Assembly: GCF_017315705.1 (NCBI RefSeq)
Contig: NZ_JAFLRF010000027.1
Span: 40,463-78,792, forward strand
Reading direction: 5' to 3'
DNA from: Trinickia mobilis
GTDB taxonomy: Bacteria; Pseudomonadota; Gammaproteobacteria; Burkholderiales; Burkholderiaceae
Length of the DNA: 38,330 bases
The position numbers and the translations under genes were made by a program. Under the pieces are notes generated by a model that was not told the origin of the DNA, searched no databases, and saw only the letters and a list, made by a program, of their open reading frames with translations. This document shows, in pieces, positions 23,762 through 32,241 of the stretch. Positions within the stretch are counted from its first letter, which is position 1. Each line of letters opens with the position of its first letter.

Positions 23762-24157
23762 TCAGTCCTCTTTGATGCGGAAGACTTCGACGCCCACGGC
23801 GTCGCAGTCCGGATAAACGTCGGGCTTTTCGGTCGAGACGCACACAGCGCGCACTTGCGGGTGGGCGAGCATCGCTTTCGCGACGTCGTCGCAGAGCGTC
23901 TCCTGCAGGTGGATGTGTCCCTGCTCGACACGCTTCGCGATCGTCGCGCGCATGAAATCGTAGTCGACGACTTCGCGCAGCTTGTCTTCGACCGGCGTCG
24001 ACAGCGCGAGCGGTACGAACAGCTCGACGTTGATGACGACGCGCTGTTCGCCGCGCTTCTCGAAGTCGTGCACGCCGATGTTGATGTGCACCTCGTAGTT
24101 GCGCAGGAAGAGCCTGCGGCAGTCGGCGAGCCGGGGGTGCGAGAGTGCGGCAACCAT
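23762..24157 (-). CDS. folB: Dihydroneopterin aldolase
   Basis: 131 residues. The family core is present: [20 protein letters not shown] near the start, [20 protein letters not shown] (YDxM plus the following helix), and [20 protein letters not shown] at the end with the conserved Glu-Lys. It cleaves dihydroneopterin in folate synthesis. The next gene downstream is ttcA, and the SDR upstream may reduce the same family of pterins. Confidence 0.93.
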   Translation of the reverse strand: MVAALSHPRLADCRRLFLRNYEVHINIGVHDFEKRGEQRVVINVELFVPLALSTPVEDKLREVVDYDFMRATIAKRVEQGHIHLQETLCDDVAKAMLAHPQVRAVCVSTEKPDVYPDCDAVGVEVFRIKED

Positions 24158-24212
24158 GTTCGTTCCAGTCTAAAAAGTGCGTGGCGGGCACGCTAAGGCG
24201 CCGTTCACAAGC

Positions 24213-25064
24213 TCAAGTCAAAAACATCACGTCGCGCGGCAGCGGCACGAGGTGCTGCCCGCCGTCGACGACGAGCGTCGTGCCGGTCACGCCCGGCGCG
24301 TCGGCGAGATAGCAGGCCGCCGCCACCAGATCCTCGGGCCGCGACGCGCGGCCAAGCGGCGTCACGCGGTGCGCGGCCGCGAAGCCCTCGGGCGTCTGGC
24401 CGGCGGACTGGAGCGTCAGCCCCGGCGCCAGGCCGACCACCCGCACCTTCGGCGCGAGCGCCTGCGCGAGCGTCACCGTCGCCGTGTGCAGCGCGGCCTT
24501 CGAAAGCGTGTACGACAGATAGTCGGGATTCAAGTTATAGAGCTTCTGGTCCAGCACGTTGATGACGACCGCGCGCCGGCTTTCGTCGGCAGCGGCCGAC
24601 GCCGGCGTCGCGTCATACAACGCGCGCGCCAGCGCGAGCGGCGCGCCGACGTTGATCGCCATCGACTTCAGCAGATTGTCGTAACCCACGTCCTGCGCCG
24701 TGTCTTCGGCAAAGCGCGACGCGTTGTTGACGACGCACGACAGCCCGCCGAACGCCGCCACGCAAGCGGGCACGAGCCGCGCCACCTCCGCCTCGACGGC
24801 CAGATCCGCCTGCAGGGCCACCGCGCGGCGGCCGAGCGCGCCGATTTCGGCGACGAGCCCCTCCGCTTCCTCGCGCGACGTGCTGAAATGCACGGCGACG
24901 TCCCAGCCGCGCGCGGCAAAGCCGAGCGCGAGCGCCCGGCCGATGCGGCGGGCGGCGCCGGTAATCAGCACGGCGCGTGCGGCGCCGCGCCCGCCGGAGC
25001 GTTCCGCAGCCGCGGCGGTGCGGTTAGCCGCGGAATTGCCGGAGATGTCGGATGGGACGGTCAT
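24213..25064 (-). CDS. Short-chain dehydrogenase, probable pteridine reductase (FolM-like)
   Basis: 283 residues. Rossmann signature LITGAARRIGRALALGFAAR (about 33-52), VVNNASRF, and the catalytic YTLSKAALH with PGLT after it. TGxxRRIG instead of the usual TGxxxGIG, together with NADPH-type residues, is the mark of pteridine reductase/FolM-like SDRs, which reduce dihydromonapterin or dihydrofolate. The neighbour folB supports this. An Ala-rich N-terminal extension of about 30 residues precedes the fold. It lies 55 bp before folB on the same strand. Confidence 0.85.
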   Translation of the reverse strand: MTVPSDISGNSAANRTAAAAERSGGRGAARAVLITGAARRIGRALALGFAARGWDVAVHFSTSREEAEGLVAEIGALGRRAVALQADLAVEAEVARLVPACVAAFGGLSCVVNNASRFAEDTAQDVGYDNLLKSMAINVGAPLALARALYDATPASAAADESRRAVVINVLDQKLYNLNPDYLSYTLSKAALHTATVTLAQALAPKVRVVGLAPGLTLQSAGQTPEGFAAAHRVTPLGRASRPEDLVAAACYLADAPGVTGTTLVVDGGQHLVPLPRDVMFLT

Positions 25065-25077
25065 TTACAATGCCGGG

Positions 25078-26265
25078 ATGAATCAAAAAGCTCACCAACG
25101 CGACAGTTTACCTGCTCCCGGTCCCACCGCGCTCGGCGCGTCCGAAAAGCTCGTCGCGCTGATCAGCGGCGAAATCGCGGCAGCCGGCGGCTGGCTGCCG
25201 TTCGATCGCTACATGGCGCGCGCGCTGTACGCCCCGGGACTCGGCTACTACAGCGGTGGCGCCGTCAAGTTCGGGCGCCGCGCCGAGGACGGCAGCGACT
25301 TCGTCACCGCGCCCGAGCTGTCGCCGCTCTTCGCTGCGACGCTCGCGCGGCCGCTTGCGCAGGCGCTCGACGCAAGCGGCACGCGGCATCTGATGGAGTT
25401 CGGCGCGGGCACGGGCAAGCTCGCGGCGGGCCTGTTGACCGCGCTCGACGCGCTCGGCGCCCCGTTCGACAGCTACTCGATCGTCGATCTGTCGGGCGAG
25501 CTGCGTGAGCGGCAGCGCGAAACGATCGAACAAGAGGCGCCGTCGCTCGCGTCGCGCGTGCGCTGGCTCGACGCGCTGCCCGAGACGTTCGAAGGCGTCG
25601 TGATCGGCAACGAAGTGCTCGACGCCATGCCGGTGCGCCTGTTCTCGCACGCGGGCGATGCGTGGCACGAGCGCGGCGCCGCGCTCAAAGGCGACACGCT
25701 CGCGTTCGAAGACCGCCCCGTGACCACACCGGCGGACGTTGCCTTTCTCGCCGAAGCCGGAATCGCCGGCGACTACGTGACCGAAACGCACGAAGCGGGC
25801 AAGGCCTTCACGCGAACGATTTGCACGATGCTCGCGCGCGGCGCGGCTTTTTTCATCGATTACGGCTTTCCGCGCCACGAGTACTACCATCCGCAGCGCG
25901 CGCAAGGCACGCTGATGTGCCACTACCGGCACCGCGCGCACGGCGATCCGTTCGTCTACCCCGGCCTGCAGGATATTACCGCTCACGTCGAATTCACCGG
26001 GATCGCCGAGGCCGGCGTCGAGACCGGCGCGGATCTCCTCGGCTACACGTCGCAAGCGCGCTTCCTGCTGAACGCCGGCATCACCGACGCGCTCGCCGAG
26101 TTCGATCCCAGCGACGCCGCCCGCTTTCTGCCCGCAGCCAACGCGGTGCAGAAGCTGATCTCGGAAGCGGAAATGGGCGAGCTTTTCAAAGTGATCGCGT
26201 TCTCGCGCGGCATCGACGGCACGCTCGACGCCTTCGCGCGCGGCGACCGCTCGCATACGCTTTGA
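25078..26265 (+). CDS. MidA/NDUFAF7-like SAM-dependent methyltransferase
   Basis: 395 residues from the ATG at 25078, divergent from the SDR with 13 bp between start codons. Family features: PFDRYMARALYAPGLGYYSG near the start, the SAM-binding motif LMEFGAGTGKLAAGLLTALD (about 103-122), VVIGNEVLDAMPVRLF, and FFIDYGFPRHEYYHP. The family member NDUFAF7 methylates an arginine of a complex I subunit in mitochondria; bacterial members are presumed protein methyltransferases. The very short divergent gap implies overlapping promoters. Confidence 0.88.
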   Translation: MNQKAHQRDSLPAPGPTALGASEKLVALISGEIAAAGGWLPFDRYMARALYAPGLGYYSGGAVKFGRRAEDGSDFVTAPELSPLFAATLARPLAQALDASGTRHLMEFGAGTGKLAAGLLTALDALGAPFDSYSIVDLSGELRERQRETIEQEAPSLASRVRWLDALPETFEGVVIGNEVLDAMPVRLFSHAGDAWHERGAALKGDTLAFEDRPVTTPADVAFLAEAGIAGDYVTETHEAGKAFTRTICTMLARGAAFFIDYGFPRHEYYHPQRAQGTLMCHYRHRAHGDPFVYPGLQDITAHVEFTGIAEAGVETGADLLGYTSQARFLLNAGITDALAEFDPSDAARFLPAANAVQKLISEAEMGELFKVIAFSRGIDGTLDAFARGDRSHTL

Positions 26266-26281
26266 GTTCGAGCGGCGCGCG

Positions 26282-26476
26282 ATGATCCGCTGGCTCTTCA
26301 CCACCTTCATCGCGGTCGCGATCCTGTCCGGCTCGTGGCCGTGGCTCAAGAAGATCGGAATCGGCAGGATGCCGGGCGATTTCACGCTGAAGATCGGCGG
26401 ACGGGAGTATCCGTTTCCGTTTATGTCGACGGTGGTGGTGTCGCTCGTGGTTTCTTTGCTGGTGCGGTTGTTTTGA
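26282..26476 (+). CDS. DUF2905 small membrane protein
   Basis: 64 residues with two membrane helices: WLFTTFIAVAILSGSWPWLK and PFMSTVVVSLVVSLLVRLF, joined by the conserved IGIGRMPGDFTLKIGGREYP segment that defines DUF2905. It follows the methyltransferase by 16 bp and is probably co-transcribed. Inner membrane; function unknown. Complete. Confidence 0.88.
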   Translation: MIRWLFTTFIAVAILSGSWPWLKKIGIGRMPGDFTLKIGGREYPFPFMSTVVVSLVVSLLVRLF

Positions 26477-26532
26477 TGTGCCGCGAGGCGCGTTGGCCGT
26501 TTGGCCGAATTCAGCGGTAGCGGCCTTTGCCG

Positions 26533-26556
26533 TATGTTAGCAAATTTGCTAACATA
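26533..26556. promoter_or_regulatory. Perfect 24-bp palindrome before the toxin-antitoxin genes
   Basis: TATGTTAGCAAA is followed directly by its reverse complement TTTGCTAACATA. It ends 3 bp before the toxin start codon. A perfect palindrome at this position is a typical operator for an XRE antitoxin dimer that represses its own operon. Confidence 0.8.
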
Positions 26557-26559
26557 CCT

Positions 26560-26889
26560 ATGAACTGGACCGTCACCTACTACAACGAGCGGGTCAAACG
26601 GGATGTCTTTGACCTGCCCTCAAGCGTTCTCGCGGACTACCTTCGGCTACTCGACTTGATGCAAGAGTTCGGGGCGAATTTGTGCATGCCTCATTCGCGC
26701 GCGATGGGCGATGGCCTGTTCGAGTTGTTGCGCCCCAGGGGCCGCGAAGGCATCGGGCGCGTTTTCTATTGCACGCAAATGGACCATCGCGTGGTCGTCT
26801 TGCATTCCTTCGTGAAGAAAACGCAGGAAACGCCACAACATGAATTGCGCAAGGCCCGCGCGCGTCTGAAGGAGGTAAAGAATGGCTAA
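26560..26889 (+). CDS. HigB/RelE-superfamily toxin
   Basis: 109 residues starting MNWTVTYYNERVKRDVFDLP, 3 bp after the palindrome, without a ribosome binding site, which would keep expression low. The RelE-like (Gp49/HigB) core is visible: LLDLMQEFGANLCMPHSRAM, GLFELLRPRGREGIGRVFYC and VVVLHSFVKKTQETPQHEL. These toxins cleave mRNA at the ribosome. The conserved basic residues Arg-Arg and Lys-Lys of the active site are present. The C-terminus overlaps the antitoxin gene by 8 bp. Confidence 0.85.
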   Translation: MNWTVTYYNERVKRDVFDLPSSVLADYLRLLDLMQEFGANLCMPHSRAMGDGLFELLRPRGREGIGRVFYCTQMDHRVVVLHSFVKKTQETPQHELRKARARLKEVKNG

Positions 26890-27214
26890 GGCACAAACCA
26901 AGCGTGCTCGCACCGAGGTTTTCAACCCTGTGCCGCACACGGCCGAAGACACGGCGCGCATGCTCGTCAATCCCGCGGTCAAGGAAGCCTACGACGCGCT
27001 CGACGACGAATACTCGGCGCTTCGGGCGATCCTTTCGGCGCGCCGCGAGGCCGGGCTGACGCAGGCGCAGATCGCCGAACGGATGGGCACGACCGCGTCC
27101 GCGGTGTCGCGGCTCGAAGCGTCCCTGACCAGCGAAAAACATTCGCCGTCGTTCGCCACGCTTCGCAAGTACGCCGCCGCATGCGGCAAAAAGCTGGTGA
27201 TCACGTTCGCTTGA
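26882..27214 (+). CDS. HigA-type XRE antitoxin
   Basis: 110 residues; AAGGAGG lies 6-7 bases before the ATG. An N-terminal flexible part (about 1-50, likely the toxin-binding segment) is followed by an XRE helix-turn-helix (SARREAGLTQAQIAERMGTT, ASAVSRLEASL) and SFATLRKYAAACGKKLVITF. A strong ribosome binding site here against none for the toxin fits the need for excess antitoxin. It neutralises the toxin and should bind the palindrome at 26533-26556. Complete pair. Confidence 0.87.
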   Translation: MAKAQTKRARTEVFNPVPHTAEDTARMLVNPAVKEAYDALDDEYSALRAILSARREAGLTQAQIAERMGTTASAVSRLEASLTSEKHSPSFATLRKYAAACGKKLVITFA

Positions 27215-27231
27215 TGGCGGCGGCACGCCAA

Positions 27232-27250
27232 GGGCGGCATCACGCCGCCC
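27232..27250. terminator. GGGCGGC hairpin overlapping the cca stop
   Basis: GGGCGGC and GCCGCCC pair perfectly over a 5-base loop between the convergent antitoxin and cca genes and cover the cca stop codon. There is no T-run. Confidence 0.4.
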
Positions 27251-28478
27251 CGATCACCTTCGCCACCGCGGCCACGCGCGCCTGATGCACCGCTGCCTTG
27301 ATCCGCTCCGGCTGGCCCGCGCAGGTCTGCGCAACTGCCCCAGCGTTGATCGCGCGCGCCGCGATCAACGCATCGCGTAACCGCCCGGCCTCCGGAAACT
27401 CGCGCCTTTCGAACCCGAGCCGCCCGCGCGTGTCCGACTCGCACGCCTGCAGGAATTCCGCGAACCGCGCCGGCTTGCGCAGCGCGTCGCTGCGTTCGAA
27501 GAGGCGCACGAGCGCCGCCGCCCCCATCTCCATCACGCGATGAATGTTGCCGTGCTCGCGCGCGACCAGGAGCGCCAGCTCGCGGCAATCGTTCGGCACG
27601 CGCAAGCGGTCGCAGAGCGGCTTCAGTAATTCGACGCTGCGCCCTTCGTGGCCGATATGGCGCGGCAGCACGTCCTCGGGCGTGGTCGCCTTGCCGAGAT
27701 CGTGCGTGAGCGCGGCAAAACGCACGGTCAGCGCGTAACCCTGCGCCGCCGCGTGATCGACGACCATCATCACGTGCACCCCGGTATCCACCTCCGGGTG
27801 ATAGTCGGCGCGCTGCGGCACGCCGAACAGGTTGTCGATCTCCGGCAGAATCCGCGCCAGCGCGCCGCACTCGCGCAGCACGCTGAACATCCGCGACGGC
27901 TTCTTTTCCATCAACCCGCGCGACACCTCTTGCCAGACTCGCTCCGGCACGAGCGCATCGACTTCGCCGGCCGCGACCATCGACTTCATCAGCCCGAGCG
28001 TCTCCGGCGCCACCGCGAAGTCGTGAAAGCGCGCGGCAAAGCGCGCGAGCCGCAAGACGCGCACCGGATCTTCGACGAACGCCGCGCCGACGTGCCGGAA
28101 AATCCGCGCCTCCAAATCCGCCTGCCCGTTGAACGGATCGACGACAGGTCCGGTCAGCTCGCCGTCCGGACGCACCGCGCGCGCCATCGCGTTGATCGTC
28201 AGGTCGCGGCGCGCGAGGTCTTCCTCGAGCGTGACATCGGGCGCGTAGAAGAACTGAAAGCCGTGATAGCCGGCCGCGGTCTTGCGCTCGGTGCGCGCGA
28301 GCGCGTACTCCTCGTGCGTGTCCGGATGCAGGAACACCGGAAAATCCTTGCCGACCGGACGGAATCCCTGTGCGACCATCTGCTCGGGCGTCGCGCCGAC
28401 CACGACGTAGTCGCGGTCGGACACGGGCATGCCGAGCAGTTCGTCGCGGATCGCGCCGCCTACCGCGAAGATATTCAT
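27240..28478 (-). CDS. cca: Multifunctional CCA-adding tRNA nucleotidyltransferase/phosphohydrolase
   Basis: 412 residues from the ATG at 28478. Class II nucleotidyltransferase head: MNIFAVGGAIRDELLGMPVS, DYVVVGATPEQMVAQGF, then RRDLTINAMARAV. A C-terminal HD domain (VRFAALTHDLGKATTPEDVL) marks the multifunctional proteobacterial form that also removes 2'-phosphates. It adds or repairs the CCA end of tRNAs. Its ATG overlaps the stop of the upstream GST (ATGA), so the two are coupled. The frame extends upstream only as an antisense-style artefact. Confidence 0.95.
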   Translation of the reverse strand: MNIFAVGGAIRDELLGMPVSDRDYVVVGATPEQMVAQGFRPVGKDFPVFLHPDTHEEYALARTERKTAAGYHGFQFFYAPDVTLEEDLARRDLTINAMARAVRPDGELTGPVVDPFNGQADLEARIFRHVGAAFVEDPVRVLRLARFAARFHDFAVAPETLGLMKSMVAAGEVDALVPERVWQEVSRGLMEKKPSRMFSVLRECGALARILPEIDNLFGVPQRADYHPEVDTGVHVMMVVDHAAAQGYALTVRFAALTHDLGKATTPEDVLPRHIGHEGRSVELLKPLCDRLRVPNDCRELALLVAREHGNIHRVMEMGAAALVRLFERSDALRKPARFAEFLQACESDTRGRLGFERREFPEAGRLRDALIAARAINAGAVAQTCAGQPERIKAAVHQARVAAVAKVIGAA

Positions 28479-29122
28479 TCGTATTGGTCGAGATAGGCGA
28501 CGGGATGCGGTTCGCGCATCGCGTCTTCGATCCACGCGGCCACCGCCGGCAGCGCAGCGATTCGCGCCGCGTACGCCCGCCCCTCGCCGGACAGCTTCGG
28601 CTCGTAGGTCCTGAACCGCATCACGACCGGCGCGTACATCGCATCGGCAATGCCGAACTCGCCGAACAGGAACGGGCCGCCGTGAATGGCCAAGCACTCG
28701 CGCCAGATCGCATCGACGCGCGCCACATCGGCGAGCGCGCCCGGCGTCGCGCCCTTGCCGGGCCGGGCCGCGCGAATGTTCATCGACATCGACGCGCGCA
28801 TTTCGCCGAACCCCGCGTGCATTTCCGCGGAGATGCTGCGCGCTTGCCCGCGCGCCGCCGCATCGCGCGGCCATAGTGCGTGCTGCGGATAGCGCTCGGC
28901 GAGCGTCTCGAAGATCGCAAGCGTTTCCCAGACCGAGCGGCCGTCATCGCCGACGAGACACGGCACCTTGCCCGACGGCGAATGCTCGAGAATGCGCGCA
29001 TTCGTGTCGGGCTCGTTCAGCCAGATCAGGACTTCCTCGAACGGAATGCCGAAATGCTTCATCAACACCCACGGACGCATCGACCACGACGAATAGTTCT
29101 TGTCACCGATTATCAGCTTCAT
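28475..29122 (-). CDS. Glutathione S-transferase family protein
   Basis: 215 residues. N-terminal thioredoxin-like domain KLIIGDKNYSSWSMRPWVLM with the serine of YSSWSMRP as probable glutathione-activating residue, then SPSGKVPCLVGDDGRSVWET. The C-terminal helical domain (AGFGEMRASMSMNIRAAR, GIADAMYAPVVMRFRTYEP) is complete. Maleylacetoacetate isomerase-like members look similar, but the usual motif of that enzyme (SSCSWRVR) is changed to SSWSMRP. Translationally coupled to cca. Confidence 0.85.
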   Translation of the reverse strand: MKLIIGDKNYSSWSMRPWVLMKHFGIPFEEVLIWLNEPDTNARILEHSPSGKVPCLVGDDGRSVWETLAIFETLAERYPQHALWPRDAAARGQARSISAEMHAGFGEMRASMSMNIRAARPGKGATPGALADVARVDAIWRECLAIHGGPFLFGEFGIADAMYAPVVMRFRTYEPKLSGEGRAYAARIAALPAVAAWIEDAMREPHPVAYLDQYE

Positions 29123-29154
29123 GTTTTAGGCGAGAGGAGGGTTGAGGGAACGGC

Positions 29155-30111
29155 TTAGCGGCCAGCATTGGCGCGAAACGCGTTGAAGCGCGAACGCAGC
29201 GACGCGCCGCTCAGGTACACCGGCGCAATCACGTCGATTCCGACCGGCTCGACCCCCAGTTCCGGCGCTAGCGGCCCGTGCATCACGCTGTCGATCTTCA
29301 TCGAATCGAGATTGTCGCGCGTGAGCATTGGCTCTCCGGGAAGCATCTCGAACGAGAGCGCCTGAAGCCGCGCGAACGCGTCCGGCAAGCGGACGATGCG
29401 CGCGTTGCGGCCGATCGTTGCGCCGCAGAACTTGACCAGTTGCTCCAGCGTGTACACCGCCGGGCCGCCGAGTTCGTAAGTATGCCCGCTCGCGGCATCG
29501 AGATCGAGCACGTTGACGATCGCCTTCACCACGTCGCCGACATAGACCGGCTGGAACTTGGCGTCCGGCTTGGCGAGCGGAATCACGGGAAAGACGCGCT
29601 GCAGGAACGCGAGCTTGTTGAGAAACGTGTCTTCCGGACCGAACACGACCGACAAGCGGAAAATCGTCGTCGCAAGCGAAGTCGACGCTCGCACCGCCTT
29701 CTCGCCGTCGCCTCTCGAGCGCAGATACATGCTCGGTCCGCGCGGATCGGCTCCGATCGGGCTGATATGAATCAGGCGATGCACGCCCTTGCCTTCACAC
29801 GCCGCGACGATCTTCGACGGCAGTTCGACGTGCACCTTGGCGAACCCGGGACCGTAAGGGTCGCCGTTGCCGCCATTCAGAATCCCGACCAGATTGACGA
29901 CCGCGTCCGCCCCCTCGACGAAGCGCGCGAGTTGCACGGGGTCCGACACGTCGGCTTCGATGACGTCGATCGGGAGCAGCGTGAGGTGGCTGGCGTTCTG
30001 GCGGCGGCGTGTGGCAATGCGCACGTCTTTGCCGGCAGCGACCAGCGCGTTCGTGAGATGGCTGCCGATGAAACCCGAGCCGCCGATGAGTGCAATGGAT
30101 TGGTGTCGCAT
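29155..30111 (-). CDS. NAD(P)-binding epimerase-like protein (NDUFA9 type)
   Basis: 318 residues from the ATG at 30111. Rossmann start SIALIGGSGFIGSHLTNALV with the GxxGxxG pattern, ADAVVNLVGILNGG, and VHRLIHISPIGADPRGPSMY. A serine replaces the tyrosine of the extended-SDR YxxxK site (YLRSRGDGEKAV is atypical), as in the NDUFA9/NmrA-like group that binds NADPH but has little or no catalysis. YVGDVVKAIVNVLDLDAASG and YELGGPAVYTLEQLVKFCG complete the family pattern. Cytosolic or membrane-associated. Encoded 32 bp upstream of the GST gene. Confidence 0.85.
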   Translation of the reverse strand: MRHQSIALIGGSGFIGSHLTNALVAAGKDVRIATRRRQNASHLTLLPIDVIEADVSDPVQLARFVEGADAVVNLVGILNGGNGDPYGPGFAKVHVELPSKIVAACEGKGVHRLIHISPIGADPRGPSMYLRSRGDGEKAVRASTSLATTIFRLSVVFGPEDTFLNKLAFLQRVFPVIPLAKPDAKFQPVYVGDVVKAIVNVLDLDAASGHTYELGGPAVYTLEQLVKFCGATIGRNARIVRLPDAFARLQALSFEMLPGEPMLTRDNLDSMKIDSVMHGPLAPELGVEPVGIDVIAPVYLSGASLRSRFNAFRANAGR

Positions 30112-30166
30112 CTTCGACTCCCTGGGTGGAGAGACGCCGCTGCAACGGCTGGCGCTAAGGCCGGTT

Positions 30167-30213
30167 CGCCGCGCGGTTGCGAGCCGCCCCAGTATGGGAC
30201 GGCCCGCGCGGCG
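30167..30213. terminator. Nested hairpin downstream of slt
   Basis: Outer arms CGCCGCGCGG/CCGCGCGGCG (30167-30176, 30204-30213) enclose inner arms GCCGCCCC/GGGACGGC. It sits 18 bp past the slt stop, between the two minus-strand genes. There is no T-run, so it is a possible terminator or processing signal. Confidence 0.4.
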
Positions 30214-30230
30214 GCGATGCACGTTAGGCG

Positions 30231-32198
30231 TCAGGGCATGATGTAGCCGAGCCGCTCTTTCAGCGATTGCGGCTTGCCTTCGAACAGCGCCGCGTAATAG
30301 ACCGTGTTCGACAGCACGTTCTTGACGTAATCGCGGGTCTCGTTGAACGGAATCGTTTCCGCGAAAATCGCGCCTTCCACCCCGCGCGGCAGATTGGCCT
30401 TCCACTGGCGCGAACGGCCGGGACCGGCGTTGTAGCCGGCCGTGGCGAGCACGGCGGAACCGTCGAATTGATTGTAGATCATCGACAAATAGTTCGTGCC
30501 GAGCAGGATATTGGTGTTGATGTCGTTCATCTGCGCGCGCGAAATCGAGCCCAGGCCGATCTTCTTCGCCACCATTTGCGCCGTGCCCGGCATCAGCTGC
30601 ATTAGACCGCCCGCGCCGACTTCCGAACGCGCGTTGATGATGAAGCGCGATTCCTGGCGGATCAGCCCGTATGCCCATTCGACGTCGAGCCCGGTGGTCT
30701 GCGCGTCGCTCTGGACGATGTCGCGGAACGGCGACAGGTAGCGCAGCGAGAAGTCGTGCTCGACCTGCGTGCGATCGGCCGTGTTCACGGTGCGGTCATA
30801 CAGCTCGATACGGCGCGCGTACTCGGCGGCGGCGAGGAGCTGCCGGTCGGTCATGGTGCGCAGCGGCCAGTTCCACTCGCGATTGCCTTCGAGCCGCAGG
30901 TTCAGCGCGTAGAAGCGCTGCGCGAGCGCGAAGCCCGGCGTCTGGGCCGCTTGCTCGACTTCCGCGTCCGTCACCTTCGTTTGCGGCGGAATGATGATCT
31001 TCTGACCGAGCTCTTCGGAAGCGAGCTGGCCGTAGAAATTGAAGTTTCCCGCGATCTGCTCGAAGTCCTGGTTGGCGTTCACGGTGTCGCCGAGCTGCTT
31101 CAAGGCGCGCCCATGCCAGTAGACCCACGCCGGGCGAGCGCGCAGCTCGGCCGGCATCTGTTCGATCGACCAGCGCACCATCGTCCAGTCGCCGGCGAGC
31201 AGCGCGCTGCGCACGCGCCATTCGTACGCCGGGTACGAAAGCGGTGCATTCGCCGACAGCCGGAACCAGTCGACCGCGCCCGGCATCTGCTTGGCCGCCG
31301 CCTGATAGGCGATCGTGCCCCAGCCGATCGCACGCTCGGGCGACGCGAGCGACGGCGCGACCGCGGCGAACGTGGCCGCAGCCGTGGCCGGATCGTTGGC
31401 CGCCATGCGCGTGATCGCGAGCAGCGCCAGTTGATGCGAGGTCGAGTCGGGCGTCACGCCCTTGGCAAGCAAGAGCGGCGGCGTGGTGGTGGCCTGCTGG
31501 AAGAGCGTCGGGTCCGGCGCGGCCGAGCCGAGTGCATCGACAAGCGTGCTGCCCGTCGTCGTCTGGTCCTGCTCGTACGACAGACGGATCTGCTGCCAGA
31601 CGTCGTTCGGCGTGAACTGCTGGCTGCTCGCGAGCGCCGTGATCAGGTCGACGCAGCCGTCGCCGTACCACTTCGGCTCGACGAGCAGCGCGCGCGCCGC
31701 ATCGGCGACGTTCTCGCCGCGCGACAGCTTCGATTCGAGCGCGTAGCACTTCACCTGCGTGTCGTCGTTCAGCACGAAGCGCGCGTATTGCTGGTCGAAG
31801 TTGCGCCAGTCGTGGCGCGCGCCGAGCACGGTGAGGTAGTCGTTGCGCAGACGGTCGGCGATCGCCGTGCCGTCGTAGCGCTGCAGGAACGACAGCACCG
31901 GCGCATCCGGCGCATCGATCTTCGCGTGCCCCGAGCCGTCGAACAATTGCGGCTTGATCTGGAAGTACTCGAGATACGAAGGCGCCGGATAATTCGGGAT
32001 CATGCTCGCCAGTTGCGCCGCGCGATCGGGATCGTTGTTGCGGGCGGCTTCACGCAACTGGATGAAGATTTGATCGTCGCCGGAGAGCTGGGAGAGAGGG
32101 GCGGGACGCACGGCGGAAGCCGTGCCGCAAGCGACGAGCGTCGCAGCGGCAAGAGCATAGCTGAGCGCGCGATATACTCGATGGAGTCGGTTGGACAT
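30231..32198 (-). CDS. slt: Soluble lytic murein transglycosylase (Slt70-like lipoprotein)
   Basis: 655 residues from the ATG at 32198. A signal peptide with a lipobox (TLVAC, about 20) suggests an outer-membrane lipoprotein. A long alpha-superhelical region (about 50-480) precedes the SLT catalytic domain: RQESRFIINARSEVGAGGLM with catalytic Glu, QLMPGTAQMVAKKIG, NILLGTNYLSMIYNQFDGSA and TAGYNAGPGRSRQW. It cleaves peptidoglycan glycan strands to 1,6-anhydro ends. It diverges from the cyclo-ligase gene; the start lacks a clear ribosome binding site and is preceded by 11-bp repeats. Confidence 0.92.
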   Translation of the reverse strand: MSNRLHRVYRALSYALAAATLVACGTASAVRPAPLSQLSGDDQIFIQLREAARNNDPDRAAQLASMIPNYPAPSYLEYFQIKPQLFDGSGHAKIDAPDAPVLSFLQRYDGTAIADRLRNDYLTVLGARHDWRNFDQQYARFVLNDDTQVKCYALESKLSRGENVADAARALLVEPKWYGDGCVDLITALASSQQFTPNDVWQQIRLSYEQDQTTTGSTLVDALGSAAPDPTLFQQATTTPPLLLAKGVTPDSTSHQLALLAITRMAANDPATAAATFAAVAPSLASPERAIGWGTIAYQAAAKQMPGAVDWFRLSANAPLSYPAYEWRVRSALLAGDWTMVRWSIEQMPAELRARPAWVYWHGRALKQLGDTVNANQDFEQIAGNFNFYGQLASEELGQKIIIPPQTKVTDAEVEQAAQTPGFALAQRFYALNLRLEGNREWNWPLRTMTDRQLLAAAEYARRIELYDRTVNTADRTQVEHDFSLRYLSPFRDIVQSDAQTTGLDVEWAYGLIRQESRFIINARSEVGAGGLMQLMPGTAQMVAKKIGLGSISRAQMNDINTNILLGTNYLSMIYNQFDGSAVLATAGYNAGPGRSRQWKANLPRGVEGAIFAETIPFNETRDYVKNVLSNTVYYAALFEGKPQSLKERLGYIMP

Positions 32199-32231
32199 CG
32201 TTGTTTCTTCGTTGTTTCTGCGTTGTTTCTG
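32199..32231. repeat. Three 11-bp direct repeats in the slt leader
   Basis: CGTTGTTTCT begins at 32199, 32210 and 32221, spaced exactly 11 bp, about one helix turn. It touches the slt start codon and lies before the divergent cyclo-ligase gene. Confidence 0.7.
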
Positions 32232-32241
32232 GAGCACAAAA

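Noticed and set aside
22932-23816. Long plus-strand open frame of about 294 codons opposite ttcA
   Set aside because: Arg/Val/Leu-rich antisense shadow typical of high-GC DNA, with no domain or ribosome binding site. Similar long frames opposite glmS, glmU, slt and pxpC were dismissed for the same reason.
24700-25077. Upstream extension of the MidA-like methyltransferase frame
   Set aside because: It lies antisense to the SDR gene and has no family content; the ATG at 25078 fits the known N-terminus.
28479-28874. Upstream extension of the cca frame into the GST gene
   Set aside because: Low-complexity Arg/Ala-rich shadow of the GST in GC-rich DNA; cca homologues begin MNIFAVGG.
30112-30678. 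Upstream extension of the NDUFA9-like frame
   Set aside because: Shadow of slt; the Rossmann motif begins at the ATG at 30111.
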